A stretch of 7,866 nucleotides of DNA from Anaerolineales bacterium (GTDB lineage Bacteria > Chloroflexota > Anaerolineae > Anaerolineales > E44-bin32). Positions 1 to 6,347 of the stretch are shown in pieces. Position 1 is the first letter of the stretch. Every line of letters begins with the position of its first letter. The stretch covers positions 1 to 7,866 of the forward strand of contig DAOUTT010000088.1 of assembly GCA_030668545.1 (NCBI GenBank). Direction: 5' to 3'. The notes under the pieces are model-generated. The model was not told the DNA's origin. It saw only the letters and a program-made list of their open reading frames with translations, and did not search any database. The translations under genes and the position numbers were made by a program.

Positions 1-200
1 CACACCCCCAAGGCTATGAGGGTTAGAAGGGCTAGATGACCTGTGAAACGCAGGATAGGGTCGCGTAACGTGACCACGCATATTTTCGCCCATAACTCGA
101 TGCGATTCCGTGCTCGATTCGGAAGCGAGTCTTTACCACTGGCGTTCGTTGCCTGTTCCTGCAATTTCTCCGCCTTCCCTTGATCCCTCGCGCGCATCAT
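1..200 (-). CDS. N-terminus of an unidentified membrane-anchored protein (cut by window edge)
   Basis: An open frame on the minus strand runs without a stop from an in-frame TGA upstream of position 200 to the window edge, giving 66 visible residues from the ATG at 200. Residues 1-47 are hydrophilic and mostly basic (MMRARDQGKAEK..., later RARNRIELW). Residues from about 52 (FTGHLALLTLIALGV) begin a hydrophobic segment that continues out of the window, so this looks like an N-in signal anchor. The start is uncertain: ATG at 200, ATG at 197, or TTG at 164, the last having AAGG 8 bases upstream. It follows the M23 peptidase by 42 bases in the same direction and is probably in the same transcript. 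The layout of a basic, Trp-containing N-terminus before one membrane span resembles the neighbouring peptidase, so a second cell-wall protein is possible. That is inference; no catalytic domain is visible. Confidence 0.6.
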   Translation of the reverse strand, partial: MMRARDQGKAEKLQEQATNASGKDSLPNRARNRIELWAKICVVTLRDPILRFTGHLALLTLIALGV

Positions 201-242
201 ATCAAGCGTGTTGTGGACCGTCAAGCATCAACTGCATACATC

Positions 243-1337
243 CTAAGGAAGAACATACCACGGGTTGACAAATCCATCCTGAAAACGAGTTTCAAAATGC
301 AGGTGTGGTCCCGTCGAATTGCCAGTGGAACCGGCCAACCCGATACTCTGCCCCTGGTTCACACTCTGCCCACACCCCACACCGACCTGGCTCAAGTGGG
401 CATATACGGTTTGCCAACCGTTCCCGTGATCAATCATGACCATATTGCCATAGCCAACCGTTGACCAGCCAGCGAAAACGACGACCCCGCCGTCTGCAGC
501 CCATATTCCCGCTCCCATCCCCGCAGCGATGTCGATCGCCAGGTGACCGGACCAATAATCGTTACCAGAGATGTAATGGTTTGCCGCCGGCCAGATGAAA
601 CCGCCGGTTCCGACAACGCCAGTATAAGGTCCGGCACAGCCACCGGGTCCATATGCTGCGCCGACACCCGCCTGGCCACGAGCGATTGTCGGGACAAACC
701 ACTGCTTAAAAGCTCGCTGGCCTTCGGGGACGATCAACCAGGTCCCAGGCATAATCTGCGGATCGACGAAGCTGATGTGATTTCCCGGATATTCGATAAT
801 CTCCCGCGGCTCAACACCGAATAAGCCAGCGACATGATCGAGATCATCCCCGTCCTGCCATTCATAATAGGTCCCATCGACCGGCAGAATATTCAACTCC
901 TGGCCAGGTTTTAGAAGGTGAGGGTCGTCATTTAATACCTCAAAATTACCCCACAACAGCGTCTCCGGTTCGATGGCAAACTTCGCCGAAATACCGAAGA
1001 CCGAATCGCCCGGCTGAACTGTGTAGTGAAGCACATCGACGCGTGGCCGACTAGGCTTCGATGTGTATAAGTTCGCCGCCCGGGAGAGCATCTTCGTTTC
1101 AACATCAGGATCGTAAACAGGGAGAGAGGAAAGATCTGTGAGATCTCCAGAAGAGACACGTTCGCCAGATGATACCGGTGAATCGCTAGCTTGGCTGCGC
1201 GATCGAATATTCAATCCGATCACCCAGCCGACTGCGATTATGCACAGCGCGCCAATGATGAAAGGCGCTATGGTCCACAGCTGCTGTCGCCAGTCTTGTG
1301 GTGGGTATGGGTTATTGATCTTCGGAGAGTGATTCAA
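243..1337 (-). CDS. membrane-anchored LysM / M23 (LytM-type) peptidoglycan endopeptidase
   Basis: Predicted zinc metallopeptidase that cuts peptide cross-links in peptidoglycan outside the membrane. The 364-residue protein has a short cytoplasmic N-terminus, one membrane span at about 23-43, and a Ser/Asp-rich linker. A clear LysM domain lies at about 104-150 (starting HYTVQPGDSVFGI), followed by a diverged LysM-like repeat at about 155-203. The M23 domain spans about 260-360 and its metal and catalytic motifs look intact: HLAID (H265, D269), YAHL (H314) and GPHLHFE (H345, H347). C234 and C322 could form a disulfide. The start is TTG at 1337, inside the 3' end of rho (26-base overlap); no ATG or GTG lies before the membrane span, so this start is well supported, and GAG lies a few bases upstream. 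The overlap suggests co-transcription and translational coupling with rho. Family assignment is secure; the exact cleavage specificity is not. Confidence 0.92.
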   Translation of the reverse strand: MNHSPKINNPYPPQDWRQQLWTIAPFIIGALCIIAVGWVIGLNIRSRSQASDSPVSSGERVSSGDLTDLSSLPVYDPDVETKMLSRAANLYTSKPSRPRVDVLHYTVQPGDSVFGISAKFAIEPETLLWGNFEVLNDDPHLLKPGQELNILPVDGTYYEWQDGDDLDHVAGLFGVEPREIIEYPGNHISFVDPQIMPGTWLIVPEGQRAFKQWFVPTIARGQAGVGAAYGPGGCAGPYTGVVGTGGFIWPAANHYISGNDYWSGHLAIDIAAGMGAGIWAADGGVVVFAGWSTVGYGNMVMIDHGNGWQTVYAHLSQVGVGCGQSVNQGQSIGLAGSTGNSTGPHLHFETRFQDGFVNPWYVLP

Positions 1338-2586
1338 GAAACTCGAGGTTGTTTTCGGTTTGTGTGATGCGGTGCAAGAGCGCTTCCGTGGCTGTTGTGA
1401 GATCCATTCCAGCTCCGATCGGCGGTTCTATCATTTGAGCGAACATCCGCCGCATCAGCCATACACGCCGCGTGAGATCTGGCCCAAGTAATAGTTCCTC
1501 ACGACGAGTCGAGGAGCGATCGATATCAAAAGCGGGGAAGACTCGTCTCTCTTGCAGCTTGCGTGAGAGGTGAAGTTCCATATTCCCTGTTCCCTTAAAT
1601 TCCTCATAAATAACATCATCCATGCGTGAGCCCGTGTCGACAATAGTTGTGGCGATGATTGTAAGTGACCCACCTTCCTCAATATTCCGCGCTGCTCCGA
1701 AGAATCGCTTCGGCGGGTAGAGGGCAGCGGGATCGATACCGCCCGAGAGTGTCCTGCCTGAGGGCGTCACCATCAGGTTATATGCTCTCGTGAGGCGCGT
1801 TATCGAATCGAGAAGAATGGCGACATCCTTCCCGCACTCCACCAAACGCTTGGCTCTTTCCAGTGCCATTTCTGCCGCACGGACATGTGAAGTAACCGGT
1901 TCATCAAACGTAGAGGCAATCACTTCTGCATCGACCGAACGATCCATATCGGTCACTTCTTCCGGCCGCTCGCCAATGAGCGCAACCATGAGGTGAACCC
2001 CAGGATACTTCAGGGAAATCGCATTGGCGATTTGCTTTAATACCGTCGTTTTCCCGGCCTTCGGGGGGGAAACAATTAACCCGCGCTGCCCTTTGCCAAT
2101 AGGACAGATCAAATTGATCAACCGTGTCGCGAGCGTGAAGCGATCCGTCTCGAGATCAAAACGTTCCTCCGGGAAGATCGGCGTAAGATCGTTAAACCTG
2201 GGCCGATCTTTCGCATCTTCCGGATCCATTCCATTTATTGATTCAACGCGGAGCAACCCAAAGTATTTCTCTGTATCTTTCGGAGGACGGATTTGGCCTA
2301 TGATCATATCCCCTGTTCGCAATTTAAAGCGCCTCATCTGGGATTGCGAGACATAAATATCGTTGCGACCCGGGAGATAGTGATCTGCGCGCAGGAACCC
2401 CATTCCCTCGTTCATGATTTCCAACACACCGCCGCGCAGCTCCAGTCCTCTACGTTCCGCATCCGACTGCATAATCCGGAGAATCAAGTCCTCTTTTTTC
2501 ATGCGGGATGCGCCGCTCACATCATACTCTTTCGACAAATCCCTCAGGTCGGACAGAGTCATTCCTTCAAGTTGCCCAATATTCAT
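1312..2586 (-). CDS. rho: transcription termination factor Rho
   Basis: Hexameric RNA-dependent ATPase/helicase that ends transcription of untranslated RNA. The 424-residue protein is of normal length. An N-terminal helical Rho_N domain occupies about 5-45. The cold-shock-like RNA-binding domain follows at about 52-118, with the GFLR-type RNA-contact motif near 63 and a basic MRRFKLRTGD stretch. The RecA-type ATPase domain has Walker A SPPKAGKT (173-180), the GERPEEVTDM catalytic glutamate region (205-214), Walker B VAILLDSITRLTRAYN (255-270), a Q-loop with PSGRTLSGGIDP (275-286), an R-loop with GTGNME (332-337), and the arginine-rich STRREELL (358-367). The ATG at 2586 has GGGAG 7 bases upstream (2598-2594). 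The gene has its own candidate promoter about 180 bases upstream and a C-rich leader, and it overlaps the downstream peptidase gene. No key residue is missing. Confidence 0.98.
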   Translation of the reverse strand: MNIGQLEGMTLSDLRDLSKEYDVSGASRMKKEDLILRIMQSDAERRGLELRGGVLEIMNEGMGFLRADHYLPGRNDIYVSQSQMRRFKLRTGDMIIGQIRPPKDTEKYFGLLRVESINGMDPEDAKDRPRFNDLTPIFPEERFDLETDRFTLATRLINLICPIGKGQRGLIVSPPKAGKTTVLKQIANAISLKYPGVHLMVALIGERPEEVTDMDRSVDAEVIASTFDEPVTSHVRAAEMALERAKRLVECGKDVAILLDSITRLTRAYNLMVTPSGRTLSGGIDPAALYPPKRFFGAARNIEEGGSLTIIATTIVDTGSRMDDVIYEEFKGTGNMELHLSRKLQERRVFPAFDIDRSSTRREELLLGPDLTRRVWLMRRMFAQMIEPPIGAGMDLTTATEALLHRITQTENNLEFLESLSEDQ

Positions 2587-2615
2587 TAATGTTCTCCCAA
2601 TGGAAAATTCCGCAT
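2586..2615 (-). promoter_or_regulatory. possible 9-codon leader ORF ending in TAATG at the rho start
   Basis: An ATG at 2615 opens a nine-residue frame (MRNFPLGEH) whose TAA stop shares one base with the rho ATG (TAATG). The rho Shine-Dalgarno GGGAG lies inside it. Its own ribosome site is weak (AGAAG a few bases upstream), so it may be chance. If translated, it would couple ribosome delivery to the rho start. Confidence 0.25.
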
Positions 2616-2656
2616 ATTGCTTCTATCGATTAGTGTTCGAGAGTAATAAGTAGGTA

Positions 2657-2671
2657 ATCACATATAGTGAT
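2657..2671 (-). repeat. small palindrome in rho leader
   Basis: Perfect five-base arms ATCAC / GTGAT flank a five-base AT centre, about 70 bases upstream of the rho start. It could be a weak RNA hairpin in the rho leader or a DNA-binding half-site pair. No function can be assigned. Confidence 0.35.
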
Positions 2672-2697
2672 AAATATTCGAGGATAGCTCAAATGTT

Positions 2698-2711
2698 ATT
2701 CTGGTCAGAAT
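2698..2711 (-). repeat. small palindrome in rho leader
   Basis: ATTCTGGTCAGAAT reads as six-base inverted arms around a two-base centre. In RNA this would be a five-base stem with a four-base loop, about 45 bases after the presumed rho transcription start. It is short and AT-rich, so only weakly stable. Confidence 0.35.
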
Positions 2712-2761
2712 TGATTGAAGGGGGTGCTGCCCTGAGACAACAAGTCTTCTTGAACGCAGGC

Positions 2762-2790
2762 ATTATAGCACGCGGAAAGGACGGAAGCAA
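2762..2790 (-). promoter_or_regulatory. sigma70-type promoter for rho
   Basis: On the minus strand there is a perfect -10 box TATAAT (2767-2762) with an extended TGC just upstream (TGCTATAAT). It is preceded at exactly 17 bases by TTGCTT (2790-2785), which matches the TTG half of the -35 consensus. Transcription would begin near 2755, giving a leader of about 170 bases before the rho ATG. This is the best promoter match in the window. It implies that rho and the peptidase genes form a transcription unit separate from glpX. Confidence 0.65.
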
Positions 2791-2981
2791 GCAGGGCTCT
2801 ATTCCCATTCACAACCCACGCTCCTAATGTTTCCCCGCCCTCACCAATAAGACCCAAAACGAATCGTTCCGAAAATTATCCATTTTGCGCTTCTTAAGAT
2901 TTTGAGCCTAATGTTTAACTCTGGTGGTTATCCTTTACGCCGTTTTTCTCATGCTGTGACACCTAATGGTCCGCGGCGGGG

Positions 2982-3977
2982 TCACCCGATACGATCATAC
3001 TGAATCTCGCTTACCGTCATCAGTTTGTCCCAACGGTGTGTTGCGATGATTTCACGTACGGTCCCGGTTATCCCTCTCATTACGATGCTGTGTGTTCGCG
3101 CGCCGGCACCGAAGTAGTTCACGCCATCCACCAACTCGCCGTCGGTGATCCCCGTGACGGCAAAGAAGATGTCATCCGTTGCGACGAGATCATCGATCCT
3201 GAGTACTTTATCCAAATCGTAGCCTAGATCCTTCGCCGCTTTCATTTCCGCTTCATTTCTAGGATACAACCTCCCCTGGATTTCACCGCCCATGCATTTC
3301 AACGCGCAGGCGGCAAGGACACCTTCGGGAGTCCCACCAACCCCGATTAATATATCGATGCCCGAGCCCTGTTGTGCGGCTAATATTGCGCCGGCGACAT
3401 CACCGTCGGTAATTAACCGGATTCGAGCGCCCGTCTCGCGAACGCGCTGGATCAGTTCCTCATGGCGCGGGCGTTCGAGAATAACCACTGTCAGGTCATC
3501 CACATCAGCGCCTTTTTCACGAGCGATCGCATTTAAATTCACCTCGATAGGCGCGTCAATATCAATATGCCCCTTCCCCAGTCGACCAACCGCTATCTTA
3601 TGCATGTAAACAATCGGTCCAGGATTGAACATCGAACCGCTCTCGGCCAGGGCGACGGTCGCGACGGAACCCTGTCTCCCCTGGGCGAGAAGACGCGTGC
3701 CTTCAACCGGGTCCACAGCGATATCCAACACAGGTCCGTCCCCTGTACCAAGTCTCTCGCCGTTGAAAAGCATCGGCGCTTCATCTTTCTCGCCCTCGCC
3801 AATGACGATAACTCCATCGATATCGATTGAATTTAACACCAGGCGCATCGCATCCACTGCCGCCTGGTCCCCATCCTCTTTCTCCCCTCGACCCATCCAC
3901 CGTCCGGCTGCGAGCGCTGCTGCCTCCGTGACGCGGGCGAGATCTAACGCGAGATTATGTGATGGTTTTGTTTTCAT
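2982..3977 (-). CDS. glpX: class II fructose-1,6-bisphosphatase
   Basis: Hydrolyses fructose-1,6-bisphosphate to fructose-6-phosphate in gluconeogenesis; some GlpX enzymes, notably cyanobacterial ones, also act on sedoheptulose-1,7-bisphosphate. The 331 residues match the usual length. Family motifs are intact and in order: GEGEKDEAPML (60-70) and DPVEGT (89-94), both with metal and phosphate ligands, ERPRHEELI (168-176), DGDVAGAI (191-198), GVGGTPEGVLAACALK (212-227) and TGITDGELVDGV (275-286). The ATG at 3977 has GGAGAG 7 bases upstream (3990-3985). It begins 24 bases after the cdsA stop in the same direction, so it is probably the last gene of the frr-uppS-cdsA transcript. Its place directly after cdsA, where many bacteria carry dxr and a site-2 protease, is notable. 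Whether it acts on the seven-carbon substrate cannot be judged from sequence. Confidence 0.97.
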   Translation of the reverse strand: MKTKPSHNLALDLARVTEAAALAAGRWMGRGEKEDGDQAAVDAMRLVLNSIDIDGVIVIGEGEKDEAPMLFNGERLGTGDGPVLDIAVDPVEGTRLLAQGRQGSVATVALAESGSMFNPGPIVYMHKIAVGRLGKGHIDIDAPIEVNLNAIAREKGADVDDLTVVILERPRHEELIQRVRETGARIRLITDGDVAGAILAAQQGSGIDILIGVGGTPEGVLAACALKCMGGEIQGRLYPRNEAEMKAAKDLGYDLDKVLRIDDLVATDDIFFAVTGITDGELVDGVNYFGAGARTHSIVMRGITGTVREIIATHRWDKLMTVSEIQYDRIG

Positions 3978-4001
3978 TCAAGCACTCTCCGAGTTTGTGG
4001 C

Positions 4002-4826
4002 TCACATTGCAGCAGTTATTACAATCGCCAGAAAGTAACCTATTACGGCTGACCAAAGCCAGGTATCGATTCTATCCAGAGCCCCACCGTGACCAGGGAG
4101 CAATGTCCCTGTATCCTTCTCGCCGATTTGACGTTTGAGCATACTTATGCCGAGATCACCAATCGGCGCTACCGTGCTAATTACCCCTCCGACGATCGCA
4201 CCCGACATCGCGTTTATACCCGCCAGGGGTCCAGCCCCTATTCGCCAAAGCAAACCCATGCCCGCTCCACAAAATATCCCCATTCCAATACCTGCAAGGT
4301 AGCCCTCCCAGGTTTTCTTGGGACTCACGCGGGGGGCGAGCTTATGACGACCAAATCGGCGTCCGAAAAGGAGGGCTGCTGAATCCGCAATCCAAACCGA
4401 CATCAGGGACAATAAGAACCACCAAAGGCCGTCGGGCATGCGGCGGACCGATATAAGGAAGGCTCCAATCCACCCGACATAAAGTATCCCGGTGAGGGTC
4501 AGGGCAAAGTCCGTACCTGATTTAGGTGCTCCTCGCTCGAAGTCGATCACATGCCAGGTCAAGGCGACAAAAATGATGCCTGCGAGAAGAATAGTATCAA
4601 TCCCAAATCCAAAATAGATGCGGGCAAGTACAGTGGCGATAACACTAATGATTAATAAGGGTATTGCTGGACGGTAACCGCCAGCATAAAAAAGGCTGCC
4701 GAATTCGTATGCAGCCATTGCCAGAATGCCCATGATGCTGACTGCGTACAACCAACTACCGTCGGCAATAATCCACGCAATCAGCGGGAAGAGCAGGAGA
4801 GCAATTGCGCTTCGCTCACGCAGCAT
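4002..4826 (-). CDS. cdsA: phosphatidate cytidylyltransferase (CDP-diglyceride synthase)
   Basis: Integral membrane enzyme that condenses CTP with phosphatidic acid to CDP-diacylglycerol, the branch point to bacterial phospholipids. The 274-residue protein is almost wholly hydrophobic, with about seven or eight membrane segments. The C-terminal half carries the family core WIADSAALLFGRRFGRHKLA followed by SPKKTWEG. The CDS signature is complete in SMLKRQIGEKDTG followed by LLPGHGGALDRID, with the metal-binding aspartates and the KD and HGG elements present. The ATG at 4826 lies 2 bases after the uppS stop, and its ribosome site AAGG (4835-4832) lies inside the end of uppS, so translation is probably coupled. 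No membrane segment appears to be missing. Confidence 0.97.
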   Translation of the reverse strand: MLRERSAIALLLFPLIAWIIADGSWLYAVSIMGILAMAAYEFGSLFYAGGYRPAIPLLIISVIATVLARIYFGFGIDTILLAGIIFVALTWHVIDFERGAPKSGTDFALTLTGILYVGWIGAFLISVRRMPDGLWWFLLSLMSVWIADSAALLFGRRFGRHKLAPRVSPKKTWEGYLAGIGMGIFCGAGMGLLWRIGAGPLAGINAMSGAIVGGVISTVAPIGDLGISMLKRQIGEKDTGTLLPGHGGALDRIDTWLWSAVIGYFLAIVITAAM

Positions 4827-4828
4827 GT

Positions 4829-5566
4829 TTACCTTGGTGATGCCTTATCTGAGATGCGCCCGTAGCGACGTTCACGCTGTGCGTAGACATGCAGCGCCTC
4901 GAGTAATTCTTCGGGATCGAAATCAGGCCAATAGGTTTTGGTGACATACCACTCTGAGTATGCACCTTGCCAGATGAGGAAATTACTCACCCGCATCTCA
5001 CCTGACGTCCGAATGATCAAATCTGGATCGGGTGATTCGGACGTGAAGAGGTAGCGGCCGACAGTGGATTCGGTGATTTCCTCAAGTTGAATATCGTCCG
5101 CGATCATCTCCTTGATAGCACAAACAATCTCGTCCCGACCGCCATAGTTCCATGCCACGTTGAGAATCAACCTGTCGTTTTTCTCTGTTATTTTAATGGC
5201 CTGCTTGACCTTAGCTTGAAGCTCCGGTTTCAGCTGTTCAAGACGTCCGATGTGGCGCAATTGAACGCCATTTTCATTGAGCAATTTCAGTTCTCTATCG
5301 ATTACATCCTCGAGAATATTTATCAATCCCTTCACTTCTGCCGGAGGGCGTTTCCAGTTCTCCGTCGAGAAAGCGTAGATAGTAAGATACTTGATTCCGT
5401 ATTCCACGGCGGCTTCAATGATGCGGCGCAGGTTATCAACACCAGCTCGGTGTCCTGCCATGCGCGGCAATCCGCGCGCGCGCGCCCAACGACCGTTGCC
5501 ATCCATAATGATGGCAACGTGCTCAGGGATTTTCTCTGGAAGTTTAATCTCAGATTCGTTTGTCAT
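4829..5566 (-). CDS. uppS: isoprenyl transferase (undecaprenyl diphosphate synthase)
   Basis: Cytosolic cis-prenyltransferase that extends farnesyl diphosphate with isopentenyl units to the lipid carrier used for wall polymers. With the ATG at 5566 it has 245 residues, normal for the family. Seen motifs: HVAIIMDGNGRWA with the catalytic Asp at 22, GHRAG (substrate phosphate contacts), YAFSTENWKRP, NVAWNYGGRDEI, and the RTSGE...SNFLIWQ...SEWY...WPDF block that binds isopentenyl diphosphate. NVAWNYGG is a small departure from the usual N-I/V-A-L/F-NYGG. The frame stays open upstream to a TTG at 5641 and an ATG at 5629, inside frr, but these would add 21-25 residues unlike the family, so I prefer 5566. 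That start lies 19 bases after the frr stop and has no clear Shine-Dalgarno, so it probably depends on translation of frr. Chain length of the product cannot be read from sequence. Confidence 0.95.
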   Translation of the reverse strand: MTNESEIKLPEKIPEHVAIIMDGNGRWARARGLPRMAGHRAGVDNLRRIIEAAVEYGIKYLTIYAFSTENWKRPPAEVKGLINILEDVIDRELKLLNENGVQLRHIGRLEQLKPELQAKVKQAIKITEKNDRLILNVAWNYGGRDEIVCAIKEMIADDIQLEEITESTVGRYLFTSESPDPDLIIRTSGEMRVSNFLIWQGAYSEWYVTKTYWPDFDPEELLEALHVYAQRERRYGRISDKASPR

Positions 5567-5585
5567 AGGTTGCGTGAAGTTTTGA

Positions 5586-6143
5586 TCAACCTTCAAGGAC
5601 CTCAGTTTCTTTGCGTTCCCCGATTTCATTGATCTGGTCAATGTGTTGATCTGTTAGCTTCTGGAGATCGTCCTCTCCGCGCTTTAGTTCGTTCTCCGAA
5701 ATCATCTTCTCGCGCTCGAACTCGCGCATGTCATTCTGTGTATCCCGGCGCACATTCCGTACTGCTACGCGGCCTTCCTCCGCTCGATTCTTAACAACAC
5801 GAACGAGTTCATGACGGCGTTCTTCAGTCAACGGGGGGATACTCAAGCGGATGAGCTTACCATCGTTATTGGGATTGAGACCCAGATCGGAAGACATAAT
5901 CGCGCGTTCAATATCTTTAATACTGGCCGGGTCGAAAGGACGGATTGTGAGAAGTCTCGGTTCAGGAGCAGATATTGTTGCGAGCTGCATTAACGGCGTT
6001 GGGTTACCGTAGTATTCAACAGATAGACGATCGACAAGAGCGGGGGAGGCGCGGCCTGTTCGGATCGAGGCGAGATCATCCTCAAAGGAACTGATCGCTC
6101 CTTTCATGCGGGTTTGAGCCTCTGCGAGCGCATCCTTTACCAT
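5586..6143 (-). CDS. frr: ribosome recycling factor
   Basis: Works with EF-G to split the post-termination ribosome after peptide release. The 185 residues equal the family norm. The three-helix-bundle domain is formed by residues 1-29 and about 104-185, with charged heptads and conserved VKNRAEEGRVAVRNVRRD near 116-133. Domain II lies between them, beginning at RTGRASP (28-34) and containing YYGNPTPL and GLNPNNDGKLIRLSIPPLTEERR. The ATG at 6143 has AGGAG 7 bases upstream (6155-6151). The gene follows pyrH, as in many bacteria, but after an unusually structured 206-base spacer, and may have its own promoter there. uppS follows 19 bases after its stop. Confidence 0.98.
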   Translation of the reverse strand: MVKDALAEAQTRMKGAISSFEDDLASIRTGRASPALVDRLSVEYYGNPTPLMQLATISAPEPRLLTIRPFDPASIKDIERAIMSSDLGLNPNNDGKLIRLSIPPLTEERRHELVRVVKNRAEEGRVAVRNVRRDTQNDMREFEREKMISENELKRGEDDLQKLTDQHIDQINEIGERKETEVLEG

Positions 6144-6190
6144 AGATACTCTCCTTTTTTCGACCTTCCCTTAAGTGTGGGTTCCTTATA

Positions 6191-6220
6191 AGGATAGCTC
6201 AATTTCGGTTTTTATGTGAA
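6191..6220 (-). promoter_or_regulatory. possible promoter for frr
   Basis: Minus-strand TTCACA (6220-6215, five of six to the -35 consensus) lies 18 bases before TATCCT (6196-6191, four of six to the -10 consensus). Transcription would start about 60 bases ahead of the frr start codon. A perfect 12-base palindrome TCCTTATAAGGA (6183-6194) overlaps the -10 box and could be an operator or simply chance. A match this loose is suggestive only. Confidence 0.3.
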
Positions 6221-6237
6221 GGGATAACGTTCATAAA

Positions 6238-6347
6238 TCCCAAAGAGCGTGTATACCCGTGGCTTGGGAGAAGAACTCTCTTCCCAGCTCTTGCCACCAA
6301 GCATTATCCCCGAAATAAGTACCAGGGACAACGTATACATTTTGGGA
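6238..6347 (-). repeat. long imperfect inverted repeat / structured spacer between pyrH and frr
   Basis: The outer arms TCCCAAA (6238-6244) and TTTGGGA (6341-6347) pair perfectly. After a small asymmetric loop, TGTATAC (6250-6256) pairs with GTATACA (6333-6339). Inside, GTGGC (6259-6263) pairs with GCCAC (6293-6297), enclosing a smaller stem of TGGGA / TCCCA (6265-6269 / 6282-6286). The whole 110 bases can therefore fold as one nested structure starting 2 bases after the pyrH stop. No T-tract follows, so a simple terminator is unlikely. A 42-codon minus-strand frame (6340-6212) crosses it but lacks a ribosome site. It could be an RNA-processing or attenuation element, or an old small inverted-repeat insertion; no target duplication is evident. 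Confidence 0.5.

Larger units (their letters stand above)
2587..2981. other. glpX-rho intergenic region (395 bases)
   Basis: No convincing gene lies here on either strand. The half near rho is the presumed rho leader: AT-rich, and on the transcribed strand strongly C-over-G (hand count for 2631-2726: 26 C, 8 G). It contains two small perfect palindromes. The half near glpX has no clear hairpin followed by a T-tract, so glpX transcripts either read through or end in a Rho-dependent way. It also holds the 10-base word CCTAATGTTT twice (2823-2832 and 2907-2916, plus strand), with a shorter CCTAATG at 2962-2968. Minus-strand frames of 19 and 39 codons exist but lack good ribosome sites. Confidence 0.7.

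Noticed and set aside
2770..2800. Plus-strand GGACGGAAGCAAGCAG resembles the tip of bacterial signal recognition particle RNA
   Set aside because: The closing stem around the GGAA loop fails beyond one base pair, flanks do not form the long outer helix, and the opposite strand is explained by the rho promoter.
2720..2830. 39-codon minus-strand frame beginning MGIEPCLLPS across the rho promoter
   Set aside because: No ribosome site, starts upstream of the presumed transcription start, and composition is not protein-like.
2940..2985. Possible terminator after glpX (GTGAC / GTCAC arms)
   Set aside because: Only five base pairs around a long loop, with no T-tract following on the transcribed strand.
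3625..4038. 137-codon plus-strand frame opposite glpX
   Set aside because: Ser/Pro/Arg-rich shadow of the glpX coding strand with no family resemblance.
5087..5632. 181-codon plus-strand frame
   Set aside because: Lies wholly opposite uppS and the end of frr, which carry complete family motifs; the protein has no recognisable motif and unnatural composition.
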